Assembly: GCF_006715785.1 (NCBI RefSeq)
Contig: NZ_VFNX01000001.1
Location: forward strand, 5,684,001-5,748,000
DNA: 64,000 bases
Origin: Streptomyces puniciscabiei
GTDB lineage: Bacteria; Actinomycetota; Actinomycetes; Streptomycetales; Streptomycetaceae
Direction of reading: 5' to 3'
Position numbers and translations under genes: made by a program. Within the stretch, counting starts at the first letter, position 1. Each line of letters begins with the position of its first letter. Below, one piece after another: positions 43,523-51,693 of the stretch. Below the pieces are notes generated by a model. It was not told the DNA's origin. It did no database searches and saw nothing but the letters and a program-made list of their open reading frames with translations.

Positions 43523-44257
43523 TTACGGCTGGTAGCGTCGCTCGGGGAACGAGCCGTACTGGACCAGCCCCTCCGCGACCAACTGGGCGTTGCCGGACGC
43601 CCGTTGACCGTCGGGGAGGAACAGCGTGTCCTCCAGGCCGATGCGGGTGGCGAGGCCCAGCCTTCCGGCCAGCCGCAGCACCGGCCAGGTGCCGCCCTCC
43701 TCGCCGTGCAGAAGCACCGGCCGGTCGTGGGCGCTGCCCAGCTCGGTCAGCAGGGTCCGCGCCGAGGCCTCGGCGGACGCCGGGTCCGGGTCGGTCACCT
43801 CCGCCAGCACGCGCAGCACCCTGGGCCCGAGGGGTGAGACCGCGAACCGGGCCGCGCCGTCGGTGCCGGACCGGATGCCCGCCTCGACGCCCACGCCCAT
43901 GGCGATGAGCTGTTCGGCGACCGCTTCGGCCCCCGGCTCATGCCAGTTGACCGAGGCGAAGTCGGGCAGCACGGGCCAGGCGCGCACCCGGGCGAGCCGC
44001 GCCGCCGGGTCGGGCTCGGCCCAGGCACCGGTCGTCACCCCGACCGGCACCGGCACCCGCGCCCGGATCGCCTCCAGCGCGGGGGCGAGGACGCGCGGGG
44101 AGAGACTGTCGTGTCCGCACGGCGTCTTCGGGTGCACGTGGACTTCCGTGGCACCGGCGGTCACGGCCTGCGCTGCGGAACGGGCGAGGTCGTCGGGGAC
44201 CATCGGCACGTTTGAGCTGTCCGCTGGGGAACGACGGCCGTTCAGGCATACCTGCAT
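43523..44257 (-). CDS. BKACE family beta-keto acid cleavage enzyme (DUF849)
   Basis: A 244-residue (beta/alpha)8 enzyme. MQVCLNGRRSP, HVHPKTPCGHDSL (metal-binding His pair), ASVNWHEPG and GLATRIGLEDTLFLPDG are typical of the 3-keto-5-aminohexanoate cleavage (Kce) group, which condenses a beta-keto acid with acetyl-CoA. It is shorter than the usual 270-310 residues, lacking part of the N-terminal barrel region. No lysine fermentation genes lie nearby, so the substrate is probably another beta-keto acid. Confidence 0.85.
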   Translation of the reverse strand: MQVCLNGRRSPADSSNVPMVPDDLARSAAQAVTAGATEVHVHPKTPCGHDSLSPRVLAPALEAIRARVPVPVGVTTGAWAEPDPAARLARVRAWPVLPDFASVNWHEPGAEAVAEQLIAMGVGVEAGIRSGTDGAARFAVSPLGPRVLRVLAEVTDPDPASAEASARTLLTELGSAHDRPVLLHGEEGGTWPVLRLAGRLGLATRIGLEDTLFLPDGQRASGNAQLVAEGLVQYGSFPERRYQP

Positions 44258-44330
44258 GGTGCTCCGGGTGAGGTGGCCGTGATTCCGGGGTGCCACGACA
44301 GGTCGTGGGTCGTGTGCGGCGCGGTCGTGA

Positions 44331-44390
44331 CTGGTCGCGCCCACGCGGCGGAGCCGCATATCAACACAGCCCCGCGCCCCTTTGGGGCGC
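44331..44390 (+). repeat. Streptomyces interspersed element, copy B, ending in a hairpin
   Basis: Shares the CTGGTCGCGCCCACGCGG start and CGGAGCCGCAT with copy A and ends in hairpin GCGCCCC-TTT-GGGGCGC (44374-44390). Lies downstream of the zinc-ribbon gene (which ends at 44490) and upstream of the BKACE gene on the minus strand. Same orientation as copy A. Confidence 0.75.
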
Positions 44391-44489
44391 TGCAGTGCCG
44401 TCGGCCTTCAGCGCCGGCAAGCGGCCTCCCCCGGGCCGAGCCCCCGCAGGGGTGCGGCATCCCCCTACGCACCCCCCAACCCCCTGTCC

Positions 44490-45092
44490 TCAGGCCGACA
44501 TCAGCAGTCGCCCCCGCCTGGCGTACTCCAGTGCCTGCGGAGTGAGCACGGGGCGCGGGACGAGGATGCCGCAGTCCGTGCAGACCGGGCCGGACGACGG
44601 CTCGTGGTCCAGGCCGTACCGCCAGACCAGGCGGTCGCCGCCGCACACCGGGCAGGTTGAGCCCGGCTCCCGGTTCAGCGCGGCGATCAGCCGGCGCAGC
44701 ACCTCTGCCAGTGGCGCGTCCGGGTGCAGCCGCGGGTCGTCGCACCAGGCGACCCCGAAGCCTCCCCAGGTCAGCCGGTGCCAGTCGTCCACGCTGCCCG
44801 GCCGGCGCAGCCCGTCGTGCTTCTCCTTTCTGCGCCGCTCGGTGAAGTCGGTCTCATAGGCGAGCCAGACGGACCGGGCTTCCTCCAGCTCCTCCAGTGC
44901 GGCCACGAGCCGCGCCGGGTCGGGGGAGCGGTCCTCGGGGCCGAAGCCCGCCCGGGAGCACAGATGGTCCCAGGTCGCCCGATGCCCGTAAGGGGCGAAC
45001 TTCTCAAGGCACTTGCGCAGTGAGTAGCGCCGTAGTGCCAGATCGCAGCCCGGATCGCGTACCTGTCTCGCCAGACTCCGGAAACCGGCCAT
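44490..45092 (-). CDS. Hypothetical protein with C-terminal zinc ribbon
   Basis: A 200-residue cytoplasmic protein. Residues 1-140 are helical and polar with no recognised motif. Near the C-terminus, TCPVCGGDRLVWRYGLDHE and GPVCTDCGILVP give a CPxC...CxxC zinc ribbon. I know similar proteins only as conserved Streptomyces hypotheticals. No signal or membrane helix. The gene is divergent from a secreted acylase gene but is otherwise alone. Confidence 0.7.
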   Translation of the reverse strand: MAGFRSLARQVRDPGCDLALRRYSLRKCLEKFAPYGHRATWDHLCSRAGFGPEDRSPDPARLVAALEELEEARSVWLAYETDFTERRRKEKHDGLRRPGSVDDWHRLTWGGFGVAWCDDPRLHPDAPLAEVLRRLIAALNREPGSTCPVCGGDRLVWRYGLDHEPSSGPVCTDCGILVPRPVLTPQALEYARRGRLLMSA

Positions 45093-45311
45093 CGCCCTGC
45101 ACCTCCGTCACACCTGCACCTGTACTTCGGTCACTTCGGCGTCGTCGCACGGACGTCGCCGAATAGACGTATCGACAGGCGATTCGGCTCCATCTCTTCG
45201 CGTGCTGTCTTCTGCTTTCTGCTTGCGGACTCCGGAAAGTGACGCATGTTCATCTTTAAAGCTGGGGATACCGGCGGTAACCTTCGGCCACCCCTGTCGC
45301 TAGGAGCTGCC

Positions 45312-48092
45312 ATGCCACGGCGAACCCCACGTACCACGCTTGACAGACTGAGAACGTCCCGCCGCTTCGCCGGGTTCCTGAAGACGGCGTCCATATGCGT
45401 CCTCGTCGCCGGACTTCTCTCCCCCCTCTCCCAGACCGCGGCCGCCGCCACCGCCTCGAACGACTACTGCGGCGGCCAGTGCTCGGACATCCTGCCGCCC
45501 GGTGAGAACGGCAACGCCACGCTCGCCCAGATCCTGCTCAACCAGGCCTTCGGCACCCAGCCCTCGCACGCCGAGGACCAGCTCGGCCCGTACGCCGGCC
45601 TGGCCACCGGCTACAAGGGCCTCACGGACGCCACCATCGACAACTTCTTCAACGACGCCTCCTTCGGCGTCCCGTCCGACCAGGTCGCCTCCACCGAGAA
45701 GCCGGGCGGCCGCGGTGACGTGACGATCGTCCGGGACAAGAAGACGGGTGTGCCGCACATCACGGGCACGACCCGGTACGGCACCGAGTACGGCGCCGGT
45801 TACGCGGCGGCCGAGGACCGGCTGTGGCTGATGGACGTCTTCCGGCACGTGGGCCGCGGCCGGCTGACCTCCTTCGCGGGCGGCGCCGCCGCCAACCAGG
45901 GCCTGGAGCAGCAGTTCTACCGCAACGCGCCCTACACCGAGGCCGATCTGCAGGCGCAGATCGACAACGCGGTGGCCAGGAACGGAGCCCGCGGGCAGCA
46001 GGCCCTCGCCGACGTCAAGGCCTACCTGGACGGCGTCAACGCCTACATCGACGCCTCCGACAGCGGCCGTTACTTCCCCGGCGAGTACGACCTGACCGGC
46101 CACAAGGACCCGATCACCAACTCCGGCACCATCGACCACTTCAAGGTCACCGACCTCGTGGCGCTGGCCTCCGTCATCGGCTCCCTGTTCGGCTCCGGCG
46201 GCGGTGGCGAGGTCAACAACGCCGTCTCCCTGCTCGCCGCGCAGGCCAAGTACGGCGTCGAGGAGGGCACCAAGGTCTGGGAGTCCTTCCGCGAGCGCAA
46301 CGACCCCGAGGCCGTCCTGACCGTGCACGACGGCCAGAGCTTCCCCTACGGCGGCAAGCCCGCCGACGCCAAGGGCGAGGCCCTGCCCGACGCCGGCTCG
46401 GTCACCCAGGAACCGCTGGTCTACGACCGTACGGGCAGCGCGACCAGCGCGGCCGCCAAGGCCACCTCCGCCACCGCCGCGAGGACCACGCTCAGCTCGG
46501 CCAGGCGTGGCATGTCCAACGCCCTTGTCGTGAGCGGCAAGTACACCGCCGGCGGCCACCCCATCGCCGTCTTCGGACCGCAGACCGGCTACTTCGCCCC
46601 GCAGCTGCTCATGCTCCAGGAGATCCAGGGCCCGGGCATCAGCGCGCGCGGCGCCTCCTTCGCGGGCCTGAGCATGTATGTCGAACTCGGCCGCGGCCAG
46701 GACTACTCCTGGAGCGCGACCACCTCGGGCCAGGACATCATCGACACCTACGCCGTCGAGCTGTGCCAGGACGACCACCACTACCTCTACCACGGCACCT
46801 GTACGGCCATGGACGAGGTCGAGCAGAAGAACTCCTGGTCACCGACCACGGCCGACAGCACGCCGGCGGGGTCGTACACCATGCGGGTGTGGCGGACGAA
46901 GTACGGGCCGGTGGAGTACCGGGCGACCGTCGGCGGCAAGAAGGTCGCCTACACCACGCTGCGGTCCTCGTACCTGCACGAGGCCGACTCGATCATCGGC
47001 TTCCAGATGCTGAACGACCCCGGCTTCGTCAAGGGCCCGAAGGACTTCCAGGCCGCGGCCCAGCACATCAACTACACCTTCAACTGGTTCTACGCCGACT
47101 CCCAGCACACCGCGTACTACAACAGCGGCGACAACCCGGTCCGGGCGGCCGGCGTCGACGCCGAGTTCCCGGCCTGGGCGCAGCCGGCGTACGAGTGGCG
47201 GAACTGGGACCCGGCCACCAACACCGCCGACTACACCCCGGCCTCGGCCCACCCCAACTCCATCGACCAGGACTACTACGTCTCCTGGAACAACAAGCAG
47301 GCCCGGGACTACTCGGCCGCAGGCTGGGGCGACGGCTCCGTGCACCGCGGCAACCTGCTCGAGGACCGGGTGAAGAAGCTGGTCGCGGCCGGCGGGGTGA
47401 CCCGGACCAAGCTGGTGCAGGCCATGGCGGACGCGGCCCTCGCCGACCTGCGGGCCGAGGACGTGCTGCCGAAGCTGCTCAAGGTGATCAACTCGTCGAC
47501 GGTGACCGACTCCACGGCCGCCGCGGCGGTGAGCAAGCTGCAGGCGTGGGTGGACGCGGGCGCGGGGCGCACGGAGACGTCGGCCGGCTCGCACACCTAC
47601 GCCAACGCCGACGCGATCCGCATCCTGGACGCCTGGTGGCCGCTGCTGGTCAAGGCCGAGTTCGAACCGGGCCTCGGCAGCGACCTGTACGCGGCCTTCA
47701 CCGGCAACCTGCCGGTGGACGAGGCCCCGTCGGCCGGCCACGGCCCGACCGGCTCGCACGCCGGAAGCTCCTTCCAGTTCGGCTGGTGGAGCTATGTCGA
47801 CAAGGACATCCGGGCGGTGCTCGGGGAGAACGTGCAGGGCGGGCTCGCCCAGAAGTACTGCGGCGGGGGCAGCCTCAGCGCCTGCCGGGACGTGCTGATC
47901 AGCACCCTCGACCAGGCGGCCGGGACGACCGCCGCGCAGGTCTACCCGGGTGACGACCAGTGCTCGGCCGGCGATCAGTGGTGCGCCGACTCGATCGTCC
48001 AGCGCACCCTGGGCGGCATCAAGCACGGCAGGATCAGCTGGCAGAACCGGCCGACGTTCCAGCAGGTGGTGGAGTACACGTCGCACCGGTGA
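45312..48092 (+). CDS. Secreted penicillin acylase family (Ntn) hydrolase
   Basis: A 926-residue exported enzyme. TAGGAG precedes ATG 45312. A long signal peptide (to about 48) ends QTAAAATA. The small-subunit part contains RDKKTGVPHITGTTRYG and AAEDRLWLMDVFRH. After a spacer, RRGMSNALVVSG contains the Ser that becomes the N-terminal nucleophile following autoproteolysis, with PQTGYFAPQLL after it. The beta-chain carries VELGRGQDYSWSATTSG. Natural substrates of Streptomyces homologues are often acyl-homoserine lactones, cyclic lipopeptides (echinocandin-type) or penicillins. Which applies here is not readable. Monocistronic. Confidence 0.93.
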   Translation: MPRRTPRTTLDRLRTSRRFAGFLKTASICVLVAGLLSPLSQTAAAATASNDYCGGQCSDILPPGENGNATLAQILLNQAFGTQPSHAEDQLGPYAGLATGYKGLTDATIDNFFNDASFGVPSDQVASTEKPGGRGDVTIVRDKKTGVPHITGTTRYGTEYGAGYAAAEDRLWLMDVFRHVGRGRLTSFAGGAAANQGLEQQFYRNAPYTEADLQAQIDNAVARNGARGQQALADVKAYLDGVNAYIDASDSGRYFPGEYDLTGHKDPITNSGTIDHFKVTDLVALASVIGSLFGSGGGGEVNNAVSLLAAQAKYGVEEGTKVWESFRERNDPEAVLTVHDGQSFPYGGKPADAKGEALPDAGSVTQEPLVYDRTGSATSAAAKATSATAARTTLSSARRGMSNALVVSGKYTAGGHPIAVFGPQTGYFAPQLLMLQEIQGPGISARGASFAGLSMYVELGRGQDYSWSATTSGQDIIDTYAVELCQDDHHYLYHGTCTAMDEVEQKNSWSPTTADSTPAGSYTMRVWRTKYGPVEYRATVGGKKVAYTTLRSSYLHEADSIIGFQMLNDPGFVKGPKDFQAAAQHINYTFNWFYADSQHTAYYNSGDNPVRAAGVDAEFPAWAQPAYEWRNWDPATNTADYTPASAHPNSIDQDYYVSWNNKQARDYSAAGWGDGSVHRGNLLEDRVKKLVAAGGVTRTKLVQAMADAALADLRAEDVLPKLLKVINSSTVTDSTAAAAVSKLQAWVDAGAGRTETSAGSHTYANADAIRILDAWWPLLVKAEFEPGLGSDLYAAFTGNLPVDEAPSAGHGPTGSHAGSSFQFGWWSYVDKDIRAVLGENVQGGLAQKYCGGGSLSACRDVLISTLDQAAGTTAAQVYPGDDQCSAGDQWCADSIVQRTLGGIKHGRISWQNRPTFQQVVEYTSHR

Positions 48093-48110
48093 CCAAGGGG
48101 TGGCGAACCG

Positions 48111-48194
48111 GCGTCGGCCAACGGCTGTTGGCCAACGCCGGTGGGCCGCTGCCAACGGCCGTTGGCCACCACCGGCGGGCCAACGGCCGTCGGC
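48111..48194. repeat. Cluster of related palindromes between convergent genes
   Basis: Three related units occur in 84 bases: GGCCAACGGCTGTTGGCC (48116-48133), GCCAACGGCCGTTGGC (48151-48166, a perfect 16-base palindrome) and GGCCAACGGCCGTCGGC (48178-48194). The unit is CAACGGCCGTTG-like. It separates the acylase stop from the hydrolase stop, so it likely terminates both, but the tandem palindromes are more elaborate than a normal terminator. Confidence 0.7.
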
Positions 48195-48200
48195 GGCGGG

Positions 48201-49502
48201 TCACGTGACGCGGCCCGCCGCCAGCACCAGCCGCGCCAGTTCGGGGTGCACGATGTCGCTGTGCGCCCCGGCCGGCGGGCCGCCGTGGCAGACGACCGAG
48301 GCCGCGTCCACGTTCACGCACCCCGCCGCGGGCAACGGTCCGCCCAGGGCCGCCGCGAGGTCCAGCCGGGTGGTGCCCGGCACGGCCTGCACCCCGTCGT
48401 GCCCCATCGCGCCCCACTCCGGCCCCAGCACGGCCGCGATCTCGCTGCCCGCGCACGAGCGGTCGTCCCCGGACAGCCGGGACGCCAGCGGATAGAACGT
48501 GCCGAGCGCCGCGTCGAAGTGCGAGTAGCAGCACACCAGCGGGCCGTCGATCCGCCCCTGCCGGCCCTTGAGCGCCCCTGCCTTGTCCGGGGCCTGCGGC
48601 AGCCGGTCCGCGAAGGCGTAGTGGGAGAAGGCACCCTGGAGGAGCGTCACGGACTTCACCGTGCCCACCCCGTCCGGCAGCCCGCGCAGCGCGAAGGAGA
48701 CCAGCCGCCCGCCGAAGCTGTGCCCGACCAGATGCACCCGCACCCCGGCCGCCGCACGCGCCAGCTGCCCGATCACCGGCCCGAGCCCGTGCTCGCCGAC
48801 CGTTCCGGCCCGCCGCTTCATCGTGTAGTACGTCGCCTGCCGCAGCAGTTCCTTGGCGCCCTCCCAGGGGTTCGGGATGCTGAACCCGGCCGGTGCGCCG
48901 GGCGACCGGACGGCCGCCAGCGCCTCGGCGAACTCGTCGCAGGCGGTCGCCGGGTCCTCGGTGAACACCAGCGGCTCGCCCTCCTCGTCGGTGTCGGCCG
49001 CGCCGCGTCGCCGCCCCTCGTCCACCAGCAGCCGTACCAGCCGCCCGAAGTCGGCCAACCCGTCGGCGCCGCCCGGCCGTTCGTCCAGCATGCGGGCCAG
49101 CTGGTCGATGACCGGGGCCCGCCCCGGGAAGGTGTCCAGCAGGGCACGCCGGGTGTCCTTGTCCAGCGCCGGGCCCGGTGCCGTCTGAGCCGCAACTGCC
49201 GCCACCGACTTCGGGAAGTCGGGGATCGGCTCGTCGCTGAACCGCATCGACGGCCAGATCACACCGACGTACCCGAGCCGGGCCCGGGGCGCGAGTCCCG
49301 GGACCGGCGCGAAGAACTGCCGGTACAGCGCGGTCGCGCCCGAGCGGTCGTTGTTCCAGCCGTGCGCGAAGACGATCAGGTCACGGACGCCGTGCTCCGT
49401 GACCTGCGCCATCAGATGGTCGCGTTCGGGGCCGTCCACGTCCCCGTCCGCGTCGAAGGTCAGCTCCCAGTAGGGAGTCACGCTCATCCCGGGATCCGCC
49501 AT
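48201..49502 (-). CDS. Alpha/beta hydrolase, serine esterase/lipase-like
   Basis: A 433-residue protein. DLIVFAHGWNND is the oxyanion-hole strand and VHLVGHSFGGRLVSFAL carries the nucleophile Ser. DAASVVCHGGPPAGAHSDIVHPELA near the end provides a likely catalytic His. No signal peptide. Members of this group are cytoplasmic esterase-like proteins with large, poorly conserved caps (about 110-250 here). GGGAG precedes ATG 49502. The substrate is unknown. Gene stands alone between palindromes and the NamZ-like gene. Confidence 0.8.
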   Translation of the reverse strand: MADPGMSVTPYWELTFDADGDVDGPERDHLMAQVTEHGVRDLIVFAHGWNNDRSGATALYRQFFAPVPGLAPRARLGYVGVIWPSMRFSDEPIPDFPKSVAAVAAQTAPGPALDKDTRRALLDTFPGRAPVIDQLARMLDERPGGADGLADFGRLVRLLVDEGRRRGAADTDEEGEPLVFTEDPATACDEFAEALAAVRSPGAPAGFSIPNPWEGAKELLRQATYYTMKRRAGTVGEHGLGPVIGQLARAAAGVRVHLVGHSFGGRLVSFALRGLPDGVGTVKSVTLLQGAFSHYAFADRLPQAPDKAGALKGRQGRIDGPLVCCYSHFDAALGTFYPLASRLSGDDRSCAGSEIAAVLGPEWGAMGHDGVQAVPGTTRLDLAAALGGPLPAAGCVNVDAASVVCHGGPPAGAHSDIVHPELARLVLAAGRVT

Positions 49503-49595
49503 GCCAGGCTCCCTCGTCCCGCCGGAAACGATGCGTCACACTGTGTCGCGGACGCATCGTCCTGCTCCGGGGCAAGGTTGGCCATACACCGCGCC

Positions 49596-50816
49596 TCAGC
49601 TGTACAGCAGATATTCCTTGCGAAGCCGCCGGAACGCGGCCAGCTCCTCCTGCCAGGCGCCGGTCACCTCGTCGGTGGTCGCCCCGGCGTCGATCATCGT
49701 GCGCACCCGGGTGGAGCCGGTGAGCTTGTCGATCCAGTTGTCCGGCCGCCAGGCGAAGCCGGACCAGGCCTTCCGGACGGTCACCAGCAGCGCGATCCCG
49801 GTGCGGACCGGGTCGTAGGCGGCCCGGTCGTGCACGTGGATCTGCACCCCGCCGACCGTCCTGCCCTGGAACTTGGAGAACGTGGGCGCGAAGTACGCCT
49901 CCCTGAACCGCACGCCGGGCAGCGCGAGTTCGTTCATCGCGGCGGCCCAGCGGCCGTCGACGCCCTCGGCGCCGAGCAGTTCGAACGGCCTGGTCGTGCC
50001 CCGGCCCTCCGAGACGTTGGTGCCCTCGAACATGCAGGTGCCGGAGTAGACGAGCGCGGTGTCGGGGGTCGGCATGTTCGGGCTCGGCGGCACCCAGGGC
50101 AGCCCCGAGGCGTCGTGGAACCGGGTCCGCCGCCAGCCCGTCATCAGGACGGTGTCCAGCGCGACCGGCCTGCTCAGGAACTCCCCGTTGAACAGCCGGG
50201 CGAGCTCGGCGACGGTCATGCCGTGCGCCTGCGCGATCGGCTGCCGGCCGACGAACGTGGCGAACTCCTTGTGCAGGACCGGCCCCAGGGCCTCGCGGCC
50301 GGTGACCGGATTGGGCCGGTCGAGGACGACGAACCGCTTGCCCGCGAGCTGCGCGGCCTCCATGCAGTCGTACAGCGTCCAGATGTAGGTGTAGAAGCGG
50401 GCGCCGACGTCCTGGATGTCGAACACGACCGTGTCGACGCCGGCGGCGGTGAAGACGTCGGCGAGCTGCTGTCCGCTCTTCAGGTAGGTGTCGTAGACGG
50501 GCAGCCCCGTCGCCGGGTCGTCGTAGCGGCCCTCGGAGCCGCCGGCCTGCGCGGTGCCCCGGAAGCCGTGCTCGGGGCCGAAGACCGCGGTCAGCCGGAC
50601 GCGCGGATCCCGGTGCATGACGTCGACGATGTGGGTGGTGTCCTGGGTGATGCCGGTGGGGTTGGTGACGATGCCGACGCGCCGGCCCTTGAGCAGGGAG
50701 TAACCGTCGGCTGCGAGTCTTTCGAAGCCGGTGTGCAGTTCCGCACGGTGGGCGGGCGTGGGCGTGAGGGCCGCCATGGTTGCCGATGCGAGCAGGTTCC
50801 GTCGGGACAGATGCAT
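49596..50816 (-). CDS. DUF1343/NamZ-like exported exo-beta-N-acetylmuramidase
   Basis: A 406-residue protein. A twin-arginine-like start MHLSRRNLLASATMAAL suggests export. RVGIVTNPTGIT, AVFGPEHGFRG, FDIQDVGARFYTY and LDRPNPV are DUF1343 signatures. The family founder NamZ removes N-acetylmuramic acid from the non-reducing end of peptidoglycan fragments in cell-wall recycling. Inference: the same here, outside the membrane. It is divergent from the SDR/acyl-CoA synthetase operon, with a TetR-like site between. Confidence 0.9.
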   Translation of the reverse strand: MHLSRRNLLASATMAALTPTPAHRAELHTGFERLAADGYSLLKGRRVGIVTNPTGITQDTTHIVDVMHRDPRVRLTAVFGPEHGFRGTAQAGGSEGRYDDPATGLPVYDTYLKSGQQLADVFTAAGVDTVVFDIQDVGARFYTYIWTLYDCMEAAQLAGKRFVVLDRPNPVTGREALGPVLHKEFATFVGRQPIAQAHGMTVAELARLFNGEFLSRPVALDTVLMTGWRRTRFHDASGLPWVPPSPNMPTPDTALVYSGTCMFEGTNVSEGRGTTRPFELLGAEGVDGRWAAAMNELALPGVRFREAYFAPTFSKFQGRTVGGVQIHVHDRAAYDPVRTGIALLVTVRKAWSGFAWRPDNWIDKLTGSTRVRTMIDAGATTDEVTGAWQEELAAFRRLRKEYLLYS

Positions 50817-50850
50817 GACCAGAGGTTGGTGCGGTGGCCCTTCCTTCACA

Positions 50851-50870
50851 CATACCGACCGGTTAGTCTG
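50851..50870. promoter_or_regulatory. Imperfect TetR-type operator upstream of SDR/acyl-CoA synthetase operon
   Basis: CATACCGACCGGTTAGTCTG lies 50 bases upstream of the SDR start and 35 from the NamZ-like start. The left half CATACCGACCGGT corresponds to the operator at 57294-57311, and five of seven core pairs are palindromic. Confidence 0.6.
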
Positions 50871-50919
50871 AGGCGTCAGAGCCGACGCGCGCCGCGCGAA
50901 GTCGTGTCGAGGGAGACCG

Positions 50920-51693
50920 ATGGTGGAAGCCGTGCAGGATGCGGGAGTGGTCGTCACCGGGGCCGGCGGAGGGATCGGGGCCGCGCTGGCCCGGCGGTTC
51001 GCCGCCGAGGGAGCCCGGGTCGTCGTCAACGACCTGGACGGCGACAAGGCCAAGGCGGTGGCCGAGGAGATCGGCGGGATCGCCGTGCCGGGTGACGCCT
51101 CCGCCGTCGTCGCCGACGCCCGTGACGCGCTCGGCGGCACCGTCGACGTCTACTGCGCGAACGCCGGTGTCGCCTTCGAGGACGGCGGCGCGGGCGGGCC
51201 GCTCGACGAGAGGTCCTGGGCCCTCGCCTGGGACGTCAATGTGATGGCGCACGTCCGCGCCGCCCACGCGCTCCTGCCGGACTGGCTGGAGCGGGGCGCC
51301 GGGCGGTTCGTCTCCACCGTGTCGGCCGCCGGGCTGCTCACCATGATCGGCGCGCCCTCCTACAGCGTCACCAAGCACGGCGCCTACGCCTTCGCCGAGT
51401 GGCTGTCGCTGACCTACCGCCACCGGGGCCTGAAGGTGCACGCGATCTGTCCGCAGGGCGTGCGCACCGACATGCTGGCCGCGACCGGCAGCGCCGGGGA
51501 CCTGGTGCTGCAGCCGACCGCGATCGAACCGGAGGCCGTTGCCGACGCCCTGTTCCGGGGTATCGCGGAGGACCGTTTCCTGGTCCTGCCGCACCCCGAG
51601 GTGGCCGAGTACTACCAGGCGCGGGCCACCGACCCGGATCGCTGGCTGAGCGGCATGAACCACATCCAGCGCAAGTGGGAGGGGGCCCGGTGA
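50920..51693 (+). CDS. Short-chain dehydrogenase/reductase
   Basis: A 257-residue SDR. TGAGGGIG is the dinucleotide-binding loop, NDLDGDK the cofactor selectivity region (Asp, NAD-preferring), CANAG the stabilising turn, and YSVTK the catalytic Tyr and Lys. STVSAAG provides the Ser. It would interconvert a keto and hydroxy group. It heads an operon with an acyl-CoA synthetase (GTGA overlap) and a TetR. Context suggests a substrate in hydroxy- or keto-acyl degradation. Confidence 0.92.
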   Translation: MVEAVQDAGVVVTGAGGGIGAALARRFAAEGARVVVNDLDGDKAKAVAEEIGGIAVPGDASAVVADARDALGGTVDVYCANAGVAFEDGGAGGPLDERSWALAWDVNVMAHVRAAHALLPDWLERGAGRFVSTVSAAGLLTMIGAPSYSVTKHGAYAFAEWLSLTYRHRGLKVHAICPQGVRTDMLAATGSAGDLVLQPTAIEPEAVADALFRGIAEDRFLVLPHPEVAEYYQARATDPDRWLSGMNHIQRKWEGAR

